64,000 nucleotides of DNA from an uncultured cyanobacterium (GTDB lineage Bacteria; Cyanobacteriota; Cyanobacteriia; CACIAM-69d), in assembly GCA_937883785.1 (NCBI GenBank), contig CALGDE010000142.1, positions 1 through 64,000 of the forward strand, written 5' to 3'. The notes under the pieces are model-generated. The model ran no database searches and was not told the DNA's origin. It saw nothing but the letters and a program-made list of their open reading frames with translations. Below, piece by piece: positions 27,697-37,911 of this stretch (the first letter of the stretch is position 1; every line of letters starts with the position of its first letter). The translations under genes and the position numbers were made by a program.

Positions 27697-28290
27697 ATGC
27701 GCCATCTCCTCCAAGCCCTCCTTAGTATTGTAGTGACCTTGGGACTCGGCACCACCTTAGCCATTCCCACTCAGGCGGAATCCCCCCGAAGCTTCTCTTT
27801 CGTCTGTCAGCAATCCGCTGACGGTACCTATCGCACTATTGCTGGCACCCGCACAGCAGAATTTCCCGTTTTCGTCTGGAAGAGTCAGCATTTCTCCGAT
27901 GCAGGCTGGACCCCTGATCGTCGTTGTGCCGAAGTCTCTCAACGCCTTCAGCGCCTGGTAAGTCAAGGCAAGATGAACTATTTGCGAGGTAGCTACCTCA
28001 ACAATATGCCAGTGATCTGTGCCTTTGAAAATCGCAATCAATCTATTTGTGATAACGAAAACTTGGTTTTCACGTTACAGTACACTGCCGATATGGAGCA
28101 AAGCTTGACTGAGTATGCCATTGAGCGCATTAAGCAACTACAGCCCCTGACCAATAGCTCAAGCATTATTCCTTTGCAGGAAACTCCGGAAGACGCAGCA
28201 TATTTTAATTTCGCCGGGTATTTGGAACGGTTGCATGAAGATGCGGCACCGACGCCCCCCACCAATGACGATTTCTTCGGCGACAAATAA
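27697..28290 (+). CDS. COP23 domain protein
   Basis: A 197-residue secreted protein of the COP23 family (named after the 23-kDa circadian oscillating protein of Cyanothece-type cyanobacteria; function unknown). It has a signal peptide ending TQAES, then SFVCQQSADGTYRTIA, PVFVWKSQHFSDAGWTPDRRC, LRGSYLNNMPVICAF, and NENLVFTL, the conserved order. Four or so cysteines are positioned for disulfides. The kinase diverges upstream and proteases follow in the same direction, so it is probably part of their extracytoplasmic unit. Confidence 0.88.
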   Translation: MRHLLQALLSIVVTLGLGTTLAIPTQAESPRSFSFVCQQSADGTYRTIAGTRTAEFPVFVWKSQHFSDAGWTPDRRCAEVSQRLQRLVSQGKMNYLRGSYLNNMPVICAFENRNQSICDNENLVFTLQYTADMEQSLTEYAIERIKQLQPLTNSSSIIPLQETPEDAAYFNFAGYLERLHEDAAPTPPTNDDFFGDK

Positions 28291-28446
28291 GCGAACGCTG
28301 GCTGCGAACAGCGCGTGATGGGTTGCAGGACTACCCAAGCTTGACCAGCACTGGACGACTTTTCCGATGGTGCTGGTTTTGTAGTGTGAGAATCGGCGGG
28401 GGTGAGGCAAAGCTGTGGATGACAGTGATAAGTGGTGATTGATTGT

Positions 28447-30453
28447 ATGGCAGGCATTTTGGGCGTGAAACTTGGGCGATCGCCCGCAGTCAAAGTTTTA
28501 AGTAGTCTGTTGTTATGGAGCGTGATTGATGGGGGAGGGATTGCCTCCATTGTTGTCGCCCAGAGCCGCGCGGACCAAGATCATAGCCTTGAAACAGAGC
28601 TGACGGACTCACGATTAGAAACCCTCGAACAACAGCGTCAGCGAGTGACGTCATGCTCTAAGGTGCTGGAAGCGAATGTCGGGGAAGGAGACTCGAGCCG
28701 GGAAGAAACGTGGACCGTAGCGGAGAGGCAGGGGCGGCTGGTAACAGTGAAGGTATGGGCGGGGGCGGCGGGCAATTGGGGTTCGGGGATTGTGTTGGGA
28801 TATCGATACGGGGGGTACTTGGTGCTGACTAACGACCACGTGTTGGCGTTGGGGGAAGGCTATCAGGTGGAGACGGTTGATGGGGGAGTGCATTCGGCGG
28901 CTCGGGTGATGGCGGTGGATTTTGGTACTTACGATCTGGGGCTGGTATGGTTCCCTGGGACGGAGGGGCAATATCCGGTAGCGCAATTGCGATCACCGTC
29001 AGAGGGTGATGATGCTAATGGACAGACGGAACCGTTGGTAGTGGGGCAGAGAGTGACGGCGGCGGGATTTCCGTTTGATTTCAATACGGGCACCAGTTTG
29101 ACGGCGATCGCGAAACGGGCGGGGGCGGAGGCTGCTCGACAGTGTGGTGATGGGCTTTGGACCTTGGGGGGACGAGTATCCCGCTGGCTGGAGCGATCTC
29201 TATCGCGGGGGTATCGGTTGGGCTACACCAATTGGGTAGCCAAGGGCATGAGCGGTGGTCCTCTGTTGGATGAGGCAGGCTACGTGGTGGCGGTAAATGG
29301 CCGGCAAGCCTATCCGGCGTTCGGCAAGGTCCATGTGCTGGAGGATGGCTCATCACCGGATCCCCTGGAAGATGCCACCTTAGTACGCTCAAGTTGGGGG
29401 ATCCCTATTGAAGTGCCTTTAGGGATTATGGCGCGGCAGGGCTGGTCTATTGGAGTGGACCAGTCCACGGGGGCTGACCTTGAAGACGGACTGGGAAGGG
29501 TCAAACGGCAGAGGTATTTACTACCCCTAACCCTGGCAGTACCTGGATTTAGTGGACTTTGGTCCTCAGGATGGGACATTTCCGCAAACGATGAAACGAC
29601 CTTATTAATGGCGGGGGAAGTAACGGGTGGGTCGCTATGGGAGGTATTGGGTTGGCAGCCGGAAGATACCGTGGCGAGTGCCGAAGATGAAGTGCGAGTG
29701 CAACAGGAATGGCAGCATTTACGGTCGATAGTGTCGGTGTCGGTGGGGGAGTCTCTTTTTCTGGGCGTCCTCACAGGGCGCGAACCCCTAGACACTGGCG
29801 GGTGGCGATATACAGTGTTAATTCCGTCATCAAGCTCAACTCTGAGTCCTAGGACAGAATCGCAGGACTCTGAGGAGAAATCGGTGTGGGTACGCTCGCC
29901 GGACGGGAAATTACAGCAGGGTATTGAGGTTAGATCAGAGACAGTGGTGATCGCTGTGCAATTCGATAGTCCAATCACCTACCATGGGGCATCTGGAAGG
30001 TTGCTAAACTACGAAGCATTAGCAGAATCCTCGGGGCAGGATAAATCACGATGGGCAGCTTTACCAATCCTGTGGGACGACACAGAAAGTTTTTCCAACG
30101 CTCCTCCTGTTGCCCAGTTTCTTCCTACTTTGCTAAATGCAGATTGGCAATGGCAACACAGCTCAAGCCGCTCTCTGTCTGGGGGACAAAAGACACGATT
30201 TTATGGGCAATTTATTCCTCATAGAGAGATCTTGCCATCACGCTGGTTTCCATGGGGGCTTGTGAGAATGGTACGGCATCGGGGAATTACTACTACTTTT
30301 GCCACGAATTACCTTAAGCCTGATAAGCTCTCCCGAGAACATAGTCCTTTAATAAGAGTTCCATTTCCCCTATTCCAAGATCATCAATGGTTAGGTTGGG
30401 CGGCGCCAGTGTCGGAAAATGCTGCTGCTGTTCGAGCAGAATCGTTTCCTTAG
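28447..30453 (+). CDS. Trypsin-like serine protease, exported
   Basis: A 668-residue protein from ATG 28447 (a GTG pair lies 15 bases upstream). An N-terminal hydrophobic segment ending IVVAQS is a signal sequence. The S1 protease domain (about 100-310) shows GSGIVLGYRYGGYLVLTNDHVL (catalytic His), FGTYDLGLVWF (catalytic Asp) and AKGMSGGPLLD (catalytic Ser). The remaining 350 residues have no family I recognise. The same three catalytic motifs recur in the next gene, so the pair probably arose by duplication followed by C-terminal divergence. Substrates unknown. Confidence 0.85.
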   Translation: MAGILGVKLGRSPAVKVLSSLLLWSVIDGGGIASIVVAQSRADQDHSLETELTDSRLETLEQQRQRVTSCSKVLEANVGEGDSSREETWTVAERQGRLVTVKVWAGAAGNWGSGIVLGYRYGGYLVLTNDHVLALGEGYQVETVDGGVHSAARVMAVDFGTYDLGLVWFPGTEGQYPVAQLRSPSEGDDANGQTEPLVVGQRVTAAGFPFDFNTGTSLTAIAKRAGAEAARQCGDGLWTLGGRVSRWLERSLSRGYRLGYTNWVAKGMSGGPLLDEAGYVVAVNGRQAYPAFGKVHVLEDGSSPDPLEDATLVRSSWGIPIEVPLGIMARQGWSIGVDQSTGADLEDGLGRVKRQRYLLPLTLAVPGFSGLWSSGWDISANDETTLLMAGEVTGGSLWEVLGWQPEDTVASAEDEVRVQQEWQHLRSIVSVSVGESLFLGVLTGREPLDTGGWRYTVLIPSSSSTLSPRTESQDSEEKSVWVRSPDGKLQQGIEVRSETVVIAVQFDSPITYHGASGRLLNYEALAESSGQDKSRWAALPILWDDTESFSNAPPVAQFLPTLLNADWQWQHSSSRSLSGGQKTRFYGQFIPHREILPSRWFPWGLVRMVRHRGITTTFATNYLKPDKLSREHSPLIRVPFPLFQDHQWLGWAAPVSENAAAVRAESFP

Positions 30454-30605
30454 ATTGAGGTTCAATTCCCTTGACTCTCTCACTTCTCCCCTTGACAACA
30501 TTTACTGAGGAATTGAGGGATTGAAGCTTGTCATGGGTTTCAGGGGAAACGATAATCGTTAACAATTTATACGCTACGGTGGCGATCGCAGAAATGGTAG
30601 GGCAA

Positions 30606-33251
30606 ATGAAGGGCATTAGCCCATGGTCGAATTTTATAAATCCCGCCTTGACGGGGGCAACGGCGGCCATGGTGATGGTGGTTAATCCATCTTCCGCTCA
30701 GGCATTGAGTGAGCCAGAGGTTGCAAAAATTGCCCAAGAAGTGACGGTACTGATCGCCCCTAGAAATGAAGAAAATCGTTATGGCTCTGGTATCTTGCTG
30801 GCGAAAGAAGGGGACATCTATTACGTTCTGACTGCCCATCATGTGGTGAAAGCGCCAGAGCAGTACGAAGCGCAAACCGCCGACGGGGCGATCCATGCCC
30901 TCGAACGGGGATCAATTCGTAAGCTGCCAGGGGTGGACCTAGCGATCGCCCAATTTTCCAGCAGTAGAACCTACCGTACGGTGGAGCTGGAGGAAACGAT
31001 GCCGCCTATTGGTTCTCCCATGTTCGTGGGCGGCTATCCCTTGCCTGACCGTACAGGAACTGAGGCACGGTTATTTACCTATACCGGAGGACGGGTCGCG
31101 CGAATTCGGTCGGCGGTGACTGATAGGAACCAGGGGTATTTGCTGGGGTACGACAGTTTGACGCAGCAAGGGATGAGTGGTGGTCCTGTGCTGAATCAAG
31201 ATGGAAGATTGATTGCGATTCACGGTCTATCGGAGGATCGCGGGAATGCACAACGGGACGGTCTCTTTAAGTATGGTATTCCGGTGTCGGTGTTTTTGGA
31301 TCGGGTGCCTAAGGTGTATTTCGCTCAAGGGGCAGAGTCCCTACTAGCGAGGCAGTACAACCAGGCGATCGCCGCATTTCGCCAGGCGTTGAGATTCGCC
31401 CCCAGGGACGGCAATACCCATGTGTTTTTAGCCTACGCTTATTTTGCGAAGGGGGATTTTCGGAACACTCTGGCGTCTGCTGAAGTTGCCATTAATTCTG
31501 GGGGAACGCCCGCTTTGCGGGGATACCGGGTGCGTGGTGCTGCCTACTTGATGGAAGGCAATACCCGGCGAGCTTTGGAGGATTTGGATAATGCCGTTCG
31601 GCTCGGTGGGAACGCGATTGACTACGGTTTGCGGGGTCTTGCCTATGCTCGCGCGGGCAATATCCTTAACGGTAATAGTGATGCCAATGCGGCGGTAAAA
31701 GAGGCTGCCAACAGCCCTCTCCCTTACCTCATCATTGGTGCTGTACGCGAAATCGCCAATGACTCTCTGGGGAGAGACACAGCACGACAGCGGGCGTCTG
31801 AACTACTAGCACAAGGACAAACTATCAGTCCTGACCAAACAGCGCTTGCACGGGGGCTCGGCATTGATATCCCGAGCGATGTCGTTGTTACACCACCACC
31901 ACCACCGCCACCATGCGAGAACGGCGCCCAGCGAGTGAATGGAGAATGCTCACTGCCGAATGATCCGCCGCCACAGCCTCCAACGGAAAATCTGAGTCCT
32001 TCTCCATTTGCGAATCATCCGGCCGTGGGGGCGATCGCCCGAGCTATCCAAAGCCAACAATCCCACCGTCAACGCTCTACTCGCTTTAACAGTCGTATCA
32101 CTCCGCCTGGAACCCAGGGTTATAACTTCGCGATTCGGACCAGCACCCGTGCCACTTACTATTATGGAATTCCCCGCCCCGCAAACGGCCAAGCTTCTTT
32201 CGTGGGGGCATTATTCCTGGAGGGATCGGCGGGAAATCGAGACACCGATCCACCAATGTTTTCCCTTATTTGCTCGTCCGAAAGTGGCGTGCGCCCAGCA
32301 GACCCCCGGTACACGCCGCCGGAGTCCTTACGCTGTGCCCCAAATACATTTGCTGTGCAGCTCAACGGCGAACCAGTAGGCGGGAGCACGGGGGGGAGCA
32401 CGGGCTCTGTTTCTCCGCCGAGCATGGAGCCCGTGCGCACATCACCGGCTACTCAGCCACCGGTGCGGCCTCAGCCTCCTGTGATTCGCTCTCCTCAAGG
32501 CGCGCGCGCGACCGGAAACGATCCGGCGATCACCGTTCTGCAGCAAATGATGGATGTGCAAACCCGGCATCGGGGCGACAATACCCGCTTCTTGAGGTTC
32601 CCTGGGGCTATGCAGCGACGCCCTTATAATTTACGCTTGTCCAACACCCACGAGTTTAGAATTAGGACAACTACGCGAGCAGCCTACCATTACGCTGTGC
32701 CCAGGTCAGGCAATGACCGTGGGGCCGTTGCGGCAATATTCTTGGAGGCAAACGCTCAAAACGAGGCTCGTAACCCCCAACTGCGCTGGATGATTTGCCA
32801 GGCTGACACCCCCGGTCAAGCGCGGGAAGCGGATCCCAGCTATCGTGGTGATAATGACTTCCGCTGCGGGACGGGAACTCGATTAGTGGCGTCTAATTTC
32901 GCTCAGGTCGCAACAAGTACAGGCGATCGTCCTGAGGACTTAGCCAATGCTAGCCCTATTCAATTTCCCAACGTGTGCGCCTCCTTCACTAACCTGCCCC
33001 ATCAAACCGCTGCCTTGGATCGCCTCTACCAACAAGTGCCCGAGGAAACTTGGATTGCTTTTGGTCAACAATGGCGGACCCAGATTGTTCAACGAGCCCT
33101 GCGGGAACCGGTATCCATTACTAATGCCTGTCGATTCTATAGAAACAAACCCAATGAACGGCGGGCTTTGCTGTGGCTCCAGGGGACGCTGGTGAAAGAC
33201 TATGGTCCTGCTCTTCGTGAATTTGCACAACGATGGCGACAGCAGCGTTAG
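30606..33251 (+). CDS. Trypsin-like protease fused to TPRs and two Pilin_GH-like domains
   Basis: From ATG 30606 (881 residues; an earlier TTG at 30528 is open but gives a poor signal sequence). After a signal ending SSAQA comes an S1 protease: GSGILLAKEGDIYYVLTAHHVV (His 79), PGVDLAIAQF (Asp 111), QQGMSGGPVLNQDG (Ser 191). TPR-type repeats occupy about 235-400, then a Pro-rich hinge (VTPPPPPPP). Two repeats follow, about 480-600 and 650-790, each with TRF, a YNF/FRIRTxTRAxYxY strand pair, a VGA/VAAIFLE strand, a LICSSE or MICQAD, and a late Cys: this order resembles the cyanobacterial type IV pilin G/H (Pilin_GH) domain. The fusion is, to my knowledge, unusual. Confidence 0.82.
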   Translation: MKGISPWSNFINPALTGATAAMVMVVNPSSAQALSEPEVAKIAQEVTVLIAPRNEENRYGSGILLAKEGDIYYVLTAHHVVKAPEQYEAQTADGAIHALERGSIRKLPGVDLAIAQFSSSRTYRTVELEETMPPIGSPMFVGGYPLPDRTGTEARLFTYTGGRVARIRSAVTDRNQGYLLGYDSLTQQGMSGGPVLNQDGRLIAIHGLSEDRGNAQRDGLFKYGIPVSVFLDRVPKVYFAQGAESLLARQYNQAIAAFRQALRFAPRDGNTHVFLAYAYFAKGDFRNTLASAEVAINSGGTPALRGYRVRGAAYLMEGNTRRALEDLDNAVRLGGNAIDYGLRGLAYARAGNILNGNSDANAAVKEAANSPLPYLIIGAVREIANDSLGRDTARQRASELLAQGQTISPDQTALARGLGIDIPSDVVVTPPPPPPPCENGAQRVNGECSLPNDPPPQPPTENLSPSPFANHPAVGAIARAIQSQQSHRQRSTRFNSRITPPGTQGYNFAIRTSTRATYYYGIPRPANGQASFVGALFLEGSAGNRDTDPPMFSLICSSESGVRPADPRYTPPESLRCAPNTFAVQLNGEPVGGSTGGSTGSVSPPSMEPVRTSPATQPPVRPQPPVIRSPQGARATGNDPAITVLQQMMDVQTRHRGDNTRFLRFPGAMQRRPYNLRLSNTHEFRIRTTTRAAYHYAVPRSGNDRGAVAAIFLEANAQNEARNPQLRWMICQADTPGQAREADPSYRGDNDFRCGTGTRLVASNFAQVATSTGDRPEDLANASPIQFPNVCASFTNLPHQTAALDRLYQQVPEETWIAFGQQWRTQIVQRALREPVSITNACRFYRNKPNERRALLWLQGTLVKDYGPALREFAQRWRQQR

Positions 33252-33382
33252 TGACGGGCATTCGTGATGATGGAGAATTGCCCTTTACAAAGATTAGATG
33301 TAATCAAAAGTTTGCAAGAAATGGAAAGGTAGGAGCATAATAATGCCCCCGCTCCTTTACTTCACGAGCTACAGTAACCGCC

Positions 33383-36300
33383 CTAGGTGCCCAGTAACTT
33401 AGCCTTAGCGGCTTGGAACTCCTCCTCGCTTAAAAGCCCTTCTCGCTTGAGCTCTGCCAGTTCCTTGAGCTTAGCGATGATATTCACGTCGCGATCACCC
33501 CCGACCGCTGGTGCGGGTTCTGGGGCACGGACTGGCACGGGTTCTGGAACAGGTTCGGTCTCAACTACGGGCTTTGGCGTTGAGATAAGCGTGGCGGCTG
33601 GCGCTTCGGAGGGAGTTTCCGTACTAAGTTTGTAATTACGGATCGTGTTGCGAATAACGTCTGCTTCCCGACGATAATCAGGGCTGTCTTTGCCTCCCGT
33701 TTTTGCCAACTGCGATGCGCGGATATCGAGGTAAGCCAATAATTTGGCACCGAGGGCTTGTTTCTCTTCTTGGGTTTCTGCCCCTTCCAGAATCAGGTCT
33801 ACCTGCCGTTGGATTTCAGCGCGATCGCCCTGACAAGCCCGCACTTGCAGAATTTGCACCGCCTCATCCCAGCCTGAAGCAATATCAATGCCATTGGTGC
33901 CGATTTCGTCCGTTTGGTCATAGCGGATGGTGCGCTCATCGGTTGCTTGGTTGCGATCTTCTCGCAGCACTTCCAACGCCCGCGCCAAAATCACCAACTC
34001 AAATACCCGCTTGTCTTCGGGAAATAAATCCCAAAACGGTGGCTCTTTTTGCAGATGTACGGGGATGGGCATATCGCGACTTTCCCCTTTTAGCTGAGCT
34101 CGCTTTGCCTCAATGCTTTCCCCTAGCCAATCTTGATAAGACTGTTGCAGCTCCCGCATTCCATTGACGCAGCGCAGGGAAAAACCACCGGTTTCTTGCA
34201 CGAACACCATCCGATGCCGCTCTGGGATTCCTAAGGGTTTGATATTATCTTCATTCATGCTCTCCAAGTCACGCAACACCCGCAGCATTTTTTGCGCCGC
34301 CGGATCTGCTGTTTTTGCCCCCCCCAACAGCGCCACGTTGATATTCGTCGACGGTGTGAATCCGGCGTCATCTCCTGACATAACAGCTTTTGAGAGCTCA
34401 ATCAGTGGCTGGGATTTGTTGTAGGCAATGCGGATTTGATTCTGGATTTGCTGTTCGTCGTTGTAGGTTTTGTACAGGCGATCGCACGCCGCCAACTCCG
34501 AATACATCCGCGCACTTTCCGGTGCGTTTAATACTTCCACTCGAGATCGATCGCGAATTAACTCCCGCAAATCTTCCTCCTTCACCTCCGGAATCGCCGT
34601 CATATCCCACAGACGCATCACCTCATCAGAGCGCCGAGTATCCTTCCACATGGGACTCGCTGCCTTCAAAATCTCCTCAGAGATCACGCTACATTTCGCA
34701 TCAAGCCCCACCTCCCGGCGCGACTTGCTGCTTTCCCGCGTCCCCGCCCACTGTTCCAGCAGGTCATCATAGAGGGAGTTGAGTTCCTGGCGATCAAATA
34801 ACTTGATGCCGTTCACCTCTAATGCGTCAGCACTGTCTGCCATCCGGTCCGCCTCACTGCTGAAGGCGTCGCGCATGGTTTGAACCCGCTGCATAAACTG
34901 GTTGTAGCGCCGCTCCAAATCATTCAGATGCTCTTCCAGCCGCGCCACCACTTCCAGCCCCAGCGATCGCGCCTTCCGCTGCACCAGCGCACAGAATGAT
35001 CCCTCAATGCCCAACAGCGCCGTATCCGCCATTTCCTCCATCTTCGACTGCTTCGTCAGCCCATACTTATCACGGAATTCCACCATTTCCTGCATGGATT
35101 CCTCATATTGCTGACGCCGTGCCTTTTCGTTAATTTCCCAAGGCTTTTCCTGTTCCCGGCGGAATTTTTCCGTGGCATCGCGAAATACCTGACGGGTTAC
35201 CCGCAAAAACTGGTCGGCAAACTGGGGACCCCGGCTGCGATCGCTCAAAATGGCATACAGCTCCGCCTCCAAAGCCTTCCGCCCTTCCGTAATCAACTGG
35301 TTGCGATTCTCGTACATCCGCACCAAATAATCCCCATGGGCCCGCTCATCGTTGCCCAAATCCCGCAAATGGTCCGACTGATAATCCTGTACCTTTTCCG
35401 ACAAGTAATTGTTAAACCGCAGAATCTTGCCCTTCTCCGGTCCTGTGAAACCAGCAACTCCTTGCTGAGTACATTCCAATAAATTCTCATTGGAAATCTC
35501 ATTACGAATGCCATTGAGCCACTCCGCAATCACCGCCGTATAGGGGCGATCCTTCGCCGCCAACAAACTGGACAACATCTTGCGATCCGTCAGCCCCATG
35601 CGATCCAATAAATCCCCTCGCACCAAATCCAACATATTCGGCGGCAAGGGGGCTTTCTCATTCAGCCACCATCCCGCTAAATCTGCCGACAACCGATAAG
35701 CCATTGAGGTGCGAATTTGAGCAATGGGAATTTCCACCGTGGATAATCCAAAGCTCATAAAGTTTTTGGGATAGCCTCGCCCGCCAGGATCTGCCTGAGC
35801 CCAAGCACTTTTAATGTTGTCTCGAATAGACCGTTTATGGGGCGCAAACTCTGAGGTTAGATCTAAGAAAATATGCTGGGCGATCGCCTCCCGAACCTGA
35901 TCCAATTTAAAGGAAACCTGCTCGTTTTTCGTTCCTACCAAATAGGTAAACGTAAATGGCGGCTTACGGTTAACAATCTCCGTTGAAACCCCTGCACTAA
36001 ATGCCTCTTGATAAGTGGTGCGACCATCGGAGAAATAACTTAGCTCCATCATGGCTGCATAGCCATTGGAAAGAACGCGATCACCCACATTAATCCCAGC
36101 AAAAGCATTAGGGGTAGGCACCACTGCCGTCACCGAAGCAGACCCTTCTCCTTTGGTCCAATCCTGCACCCCGTAACCCAAATCAATTAACATTCCACTA
36201 CCAGTTCCCCCCGACAGAGAACCGGTCACAAAAACGTTGATTTGGTTTCCCGACACCTTTGCCCCATAGGTGTCTTGCATGTAGGTTTCGCGACCTCGAA

Positions 36301-36730
36301 CGCCACTTAAAATTCCTTTGAACTTGTCGCGGATGGAGTGGTAGTTAACAAAATAAGCAAAACGGCCACAGGCTCGGATTTGTCCCGCCCCCGCTTCCAA
36401 AGAAGTTAGATTTTTCTGCAACTCGTTAGGAAACCACCGGTCAATCCACGGGTAGTTGTCCATATTTTCAACGATATTTTGGGCTTCTTGCCCGGTCACC
36501 CGGGCCCAATGGCGCTCGTTATCCTTAAAAACCGGTCCTGCTGCCTCAGGGTTGCTGACTTTATAGTCCTTGTCTGTGTCAATCCATAGGAAACCAAGGA
36601 TCGGGAACTTATCCAAACCGCCATAAGTTTCTACGACTAGCCGCCGTACCCGCGACAACACCTCAGCTCCCGTTCCCCCGATTCCAATCAGAATTGTCGG
36701 AACCATACTTTTCTCTTCAACTGCGGCCAT
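33383..36730 (-). CDS. Tubulin-like GTPase (Tubulin_2 type) with C-terminal SHOCT motif
   Basis: A 1115-residue protein. The N-terminal region carries ILIGIGGTGAEVL (13-25), an FtsZ/tubulin-type nucleotide-binding loop, LWIDTDKDYK, and the signature FVTGSLSGGTGSGM (167-180), equivalent to the GGGTGTG box. This is the pattern of the PF13809 tubulin-like family of bacteria, longer than FtsZ. A mostly helical body of 700 residues follows with coiled coils around 530-650. The last 35 residues (IIAKLKELAELKREGLLSEEEF) form a SHOCT motif. No signal peptide, so cytoplasmic. It precedes a membrane vWA gene and a receptor-like gene on the same strand, as the last gene of the three. Filament formation is likely but unproven. 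Confidence 0.85.
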   Translation of the reverse strand: MAAVEEKSMVPTILIGIGGTGAEVLSRVRRLVVETYGGLDKFPILGFLWIDTDKDYKVSNPEAAGPVFKDNERHWARVTGQEAQNIVENMDNYPWIDRWFPNELQKNLTSLEAGAGQIRACGRFAYFVNYHSIRDKFKGILSGVRGRETYMQDTYGAKVSGNQINVFVTGSLSGGTGSGMLIDLGYGVQDWTKGEGSASVTAVVPTPNAFAGINVGDRVLSNGYAAMMELSYFSDGRTTYQEAFSAGVSTEIVNRKPPFTFTYLVGTKNEQVSFKLDQVREAIAQHIFLDLTSEFAPHKRSIRDNIKSAWAQADPGGRGYPKNFMSFGLSTVEIPIAQIRTSMAYRLSADLAGWWLNEKAPLPPNMLDLVRGDLLDRMGLTDRKMLSSLLAAKDRPYTAVIAEWLNGIRNEISNENLLECTQQGVAGFTGPEKGKILRFNNYLSEKVQDYQSDHLRDLGNDERAHGDYLVRMYENRNQLITEGRKALEAELYAILSDRSRGPQFADQFLRVTRQVFRDATEKFRREQEKPWEINEKARRQQYEESMQEMVEFRDKYGLTKQSKMEEMADTALLGIEGSFCALVQRKARSLGLEVVARLEEHLNDLERRYNQFMQRVQTMRDAFSSEADRMADSADALEVNGIKLFDRQELNSLYDDLLEQWAGTRESSKSRREVGLDAKCSVISEEILKAASPMWKDTRRSDEVMRLWDMTAIPEVKEEDLRELIRDRSRVEVLNAPESARMYSELAACDRLYKTYNDEQQIQNQIRIAYNKSQPLIELSKAVMSGDDAGFTPSTNINVALLGGAKTADPAAQKMLRVLRDLESMNEDNIKPLGIPERHRMVFVQETGGFSLRCVNGMRELQQSYQDWLGESIEAKRAQLKGESRDMPIPVHLQKEPPFWDLFPEDKRVFELVILARALEVLREDRNQATDERTIRYDQTDEIGTNGIDIASGWDEAVQILQVRACQGDRAEIQRQVDLILEGAETQEEKQALGAKLLAYLDIRASQLAKTGGKDSPDYRREADVIRNTIRNYKLSTETPSEAPAATLISTPKPVVETEPVPEPVPVRAPEPAPAVGGDRDVNIIAKLKELAELKREGLLSEEEFQAAKAKLLGT

Positions 36731-36862
36731 GGTCGGATTTCCTCAAAGGTGATAAGTGCGACAAAAACAACAAACGTTTCGGTCTGGATATTCCGTAGGA
36801 GACTAAAAAAGCACGGGGATGACCGCCATCGACGAACCCAAATCCCCAGCGATTTTGGGTAA

Positions 36863-37891
36863 TCAGCAAGCCTTAAAGAAAGGAAGGTTCAAAAATTGAA
36901 GAATTTTCCAAACAATACCTGGAGTGGCAGCAGTCCAGAACAGGGCGTAGCCCACAGAGGTTTTGCCCGCCATGTCAAAACGCATGTCAAATAGGCGTTG
37001 CAACATTCGGTCAATGGGCAATATCAAGGCCCACATCAGAAAAACCCATGCGAGTCCCAGCCAAATCACAACCCAGTTAAGATTGCTGTTGATCTTTTGG
37101 AAAAACTCATTGGAAATTAAGTTGGACAGTTCATTGACTAGTCCGAAAGTATAGGCTCCTCCTGCATCCTGCACCGCATTTTTAAAATCGGTGAATTCTT
37201 CCCCCACCGTAATAAAGTTCAGCTTAATGCCGCTGGCCATGATCTGGGTTAATAACTCTTTATCCAACGCCGCATTGCCGTCTGTGACCACCATTAATTC
37301 CTTGCATCCTTCCTCGAATCCTTTCAACGCTTCGGAGCCTTCGCGGATAGCACGATTGATATCCGTTTCGCTAGGGGATACCTGTTGGGCAACGGAAGTG
37401 GAAGATGAAGGGTCTACCGCTTGGGCGATCGCCCCTTTAAGTTCCTCCGCGGAAGTGCTGAACCCCTCGCTCAAAGGCACCACCAATCCCCCAAATCCCA
37501 TGACTTGAACCTGGTTGGGGCTAGGCAGCTGACTATTTTTATCGATATAGCTCTTTACTGCATCAATAGCCGCCTCTGAAATGCTGCCAGGTTCGTTCAG
37601 CTGCGAATCGTAGGTGCTACTGCTTAAATCCAACGATAAGACCACCGCCACATTGTTGGGATTGCCCCACTGGAACAGGTAAAACAACAACGCTGCAATG
37701 AGACAGACAACAAAGCCAATAAACGGCTTTTGGAACAATCCATACTGATAAAATGGACGATTGGCATCACGCACAGGGGAGCACCTAACGGGAATGATTA
37801 GAATACGGGGCAAGAAAATCAATAAGCGGCGGATAAATACTGTACGTAGGGGGGCGTGGGCTGAAAAGCACCGGATCGCTTTCTCAAGCAC
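36863..37891 (-). CDS. Membrane vWA domain protein
   Basis: A 342-residue protein (start GTG 37891; a later GTG at 37774 before RDANRPFYQYG would fit the hydrophobic start better). TM1 is at about 56-75. The von Willebrand A domain spans 80-265 with a complete MIDAS: DLSSS (88-92), Thr 176 in the SETDINR segment, and Asp 204 in VVTDGNA. Two more TMs lie at about 272-292 and 313-333. The domain between TM1 and TM2 should face the periplasm, where a metal-dependent ligand binds. It is 20 bases downstream of the receptor-like gene and 130 upstream of the tubulin-like gene, which together look like an operon. Confidence 0.85.
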   Translation of the reverse strand: MLEKAIRCFSAHAPLRTVFIRRLLIFLPRILIIPVRCSPVRDANRPFYQYGLFQKPFIGFVVCLIAALLFYLFQWGNPNNVAVVLSLDLSSSTYDSQLNEPGSISEAAIDAVKSYIDKNSQLPSPNQVQVMGFGGLVVPLSEGFSTSAEELKGAIAQAVDPSSSTSVAQQVSPSETDINRAIREGSEALKGFEEGCKELMVVTDGNAALDKELLTQIMASGIKLNFITVGEEFTDFKNAVQDAGGAYTFGLVNELSNLISNEFFQKINSNLNWVVIWLGLAWVFLMWALILPIDRMLQRLFDMRFDMAGKTSVGYALFWTAATPGIVWKILQFLNLPFFKAC

Positions 37892-37911
37892 CGCTGCCCA
37901 CTGTTTCCCCT

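Noticed and set aside
30453-30606. Start of the second protease at TTG 30528
   Set aside because: The extra 26 residues do not resemble a signal peptide, whereas ATG 30606 begins a typical one.
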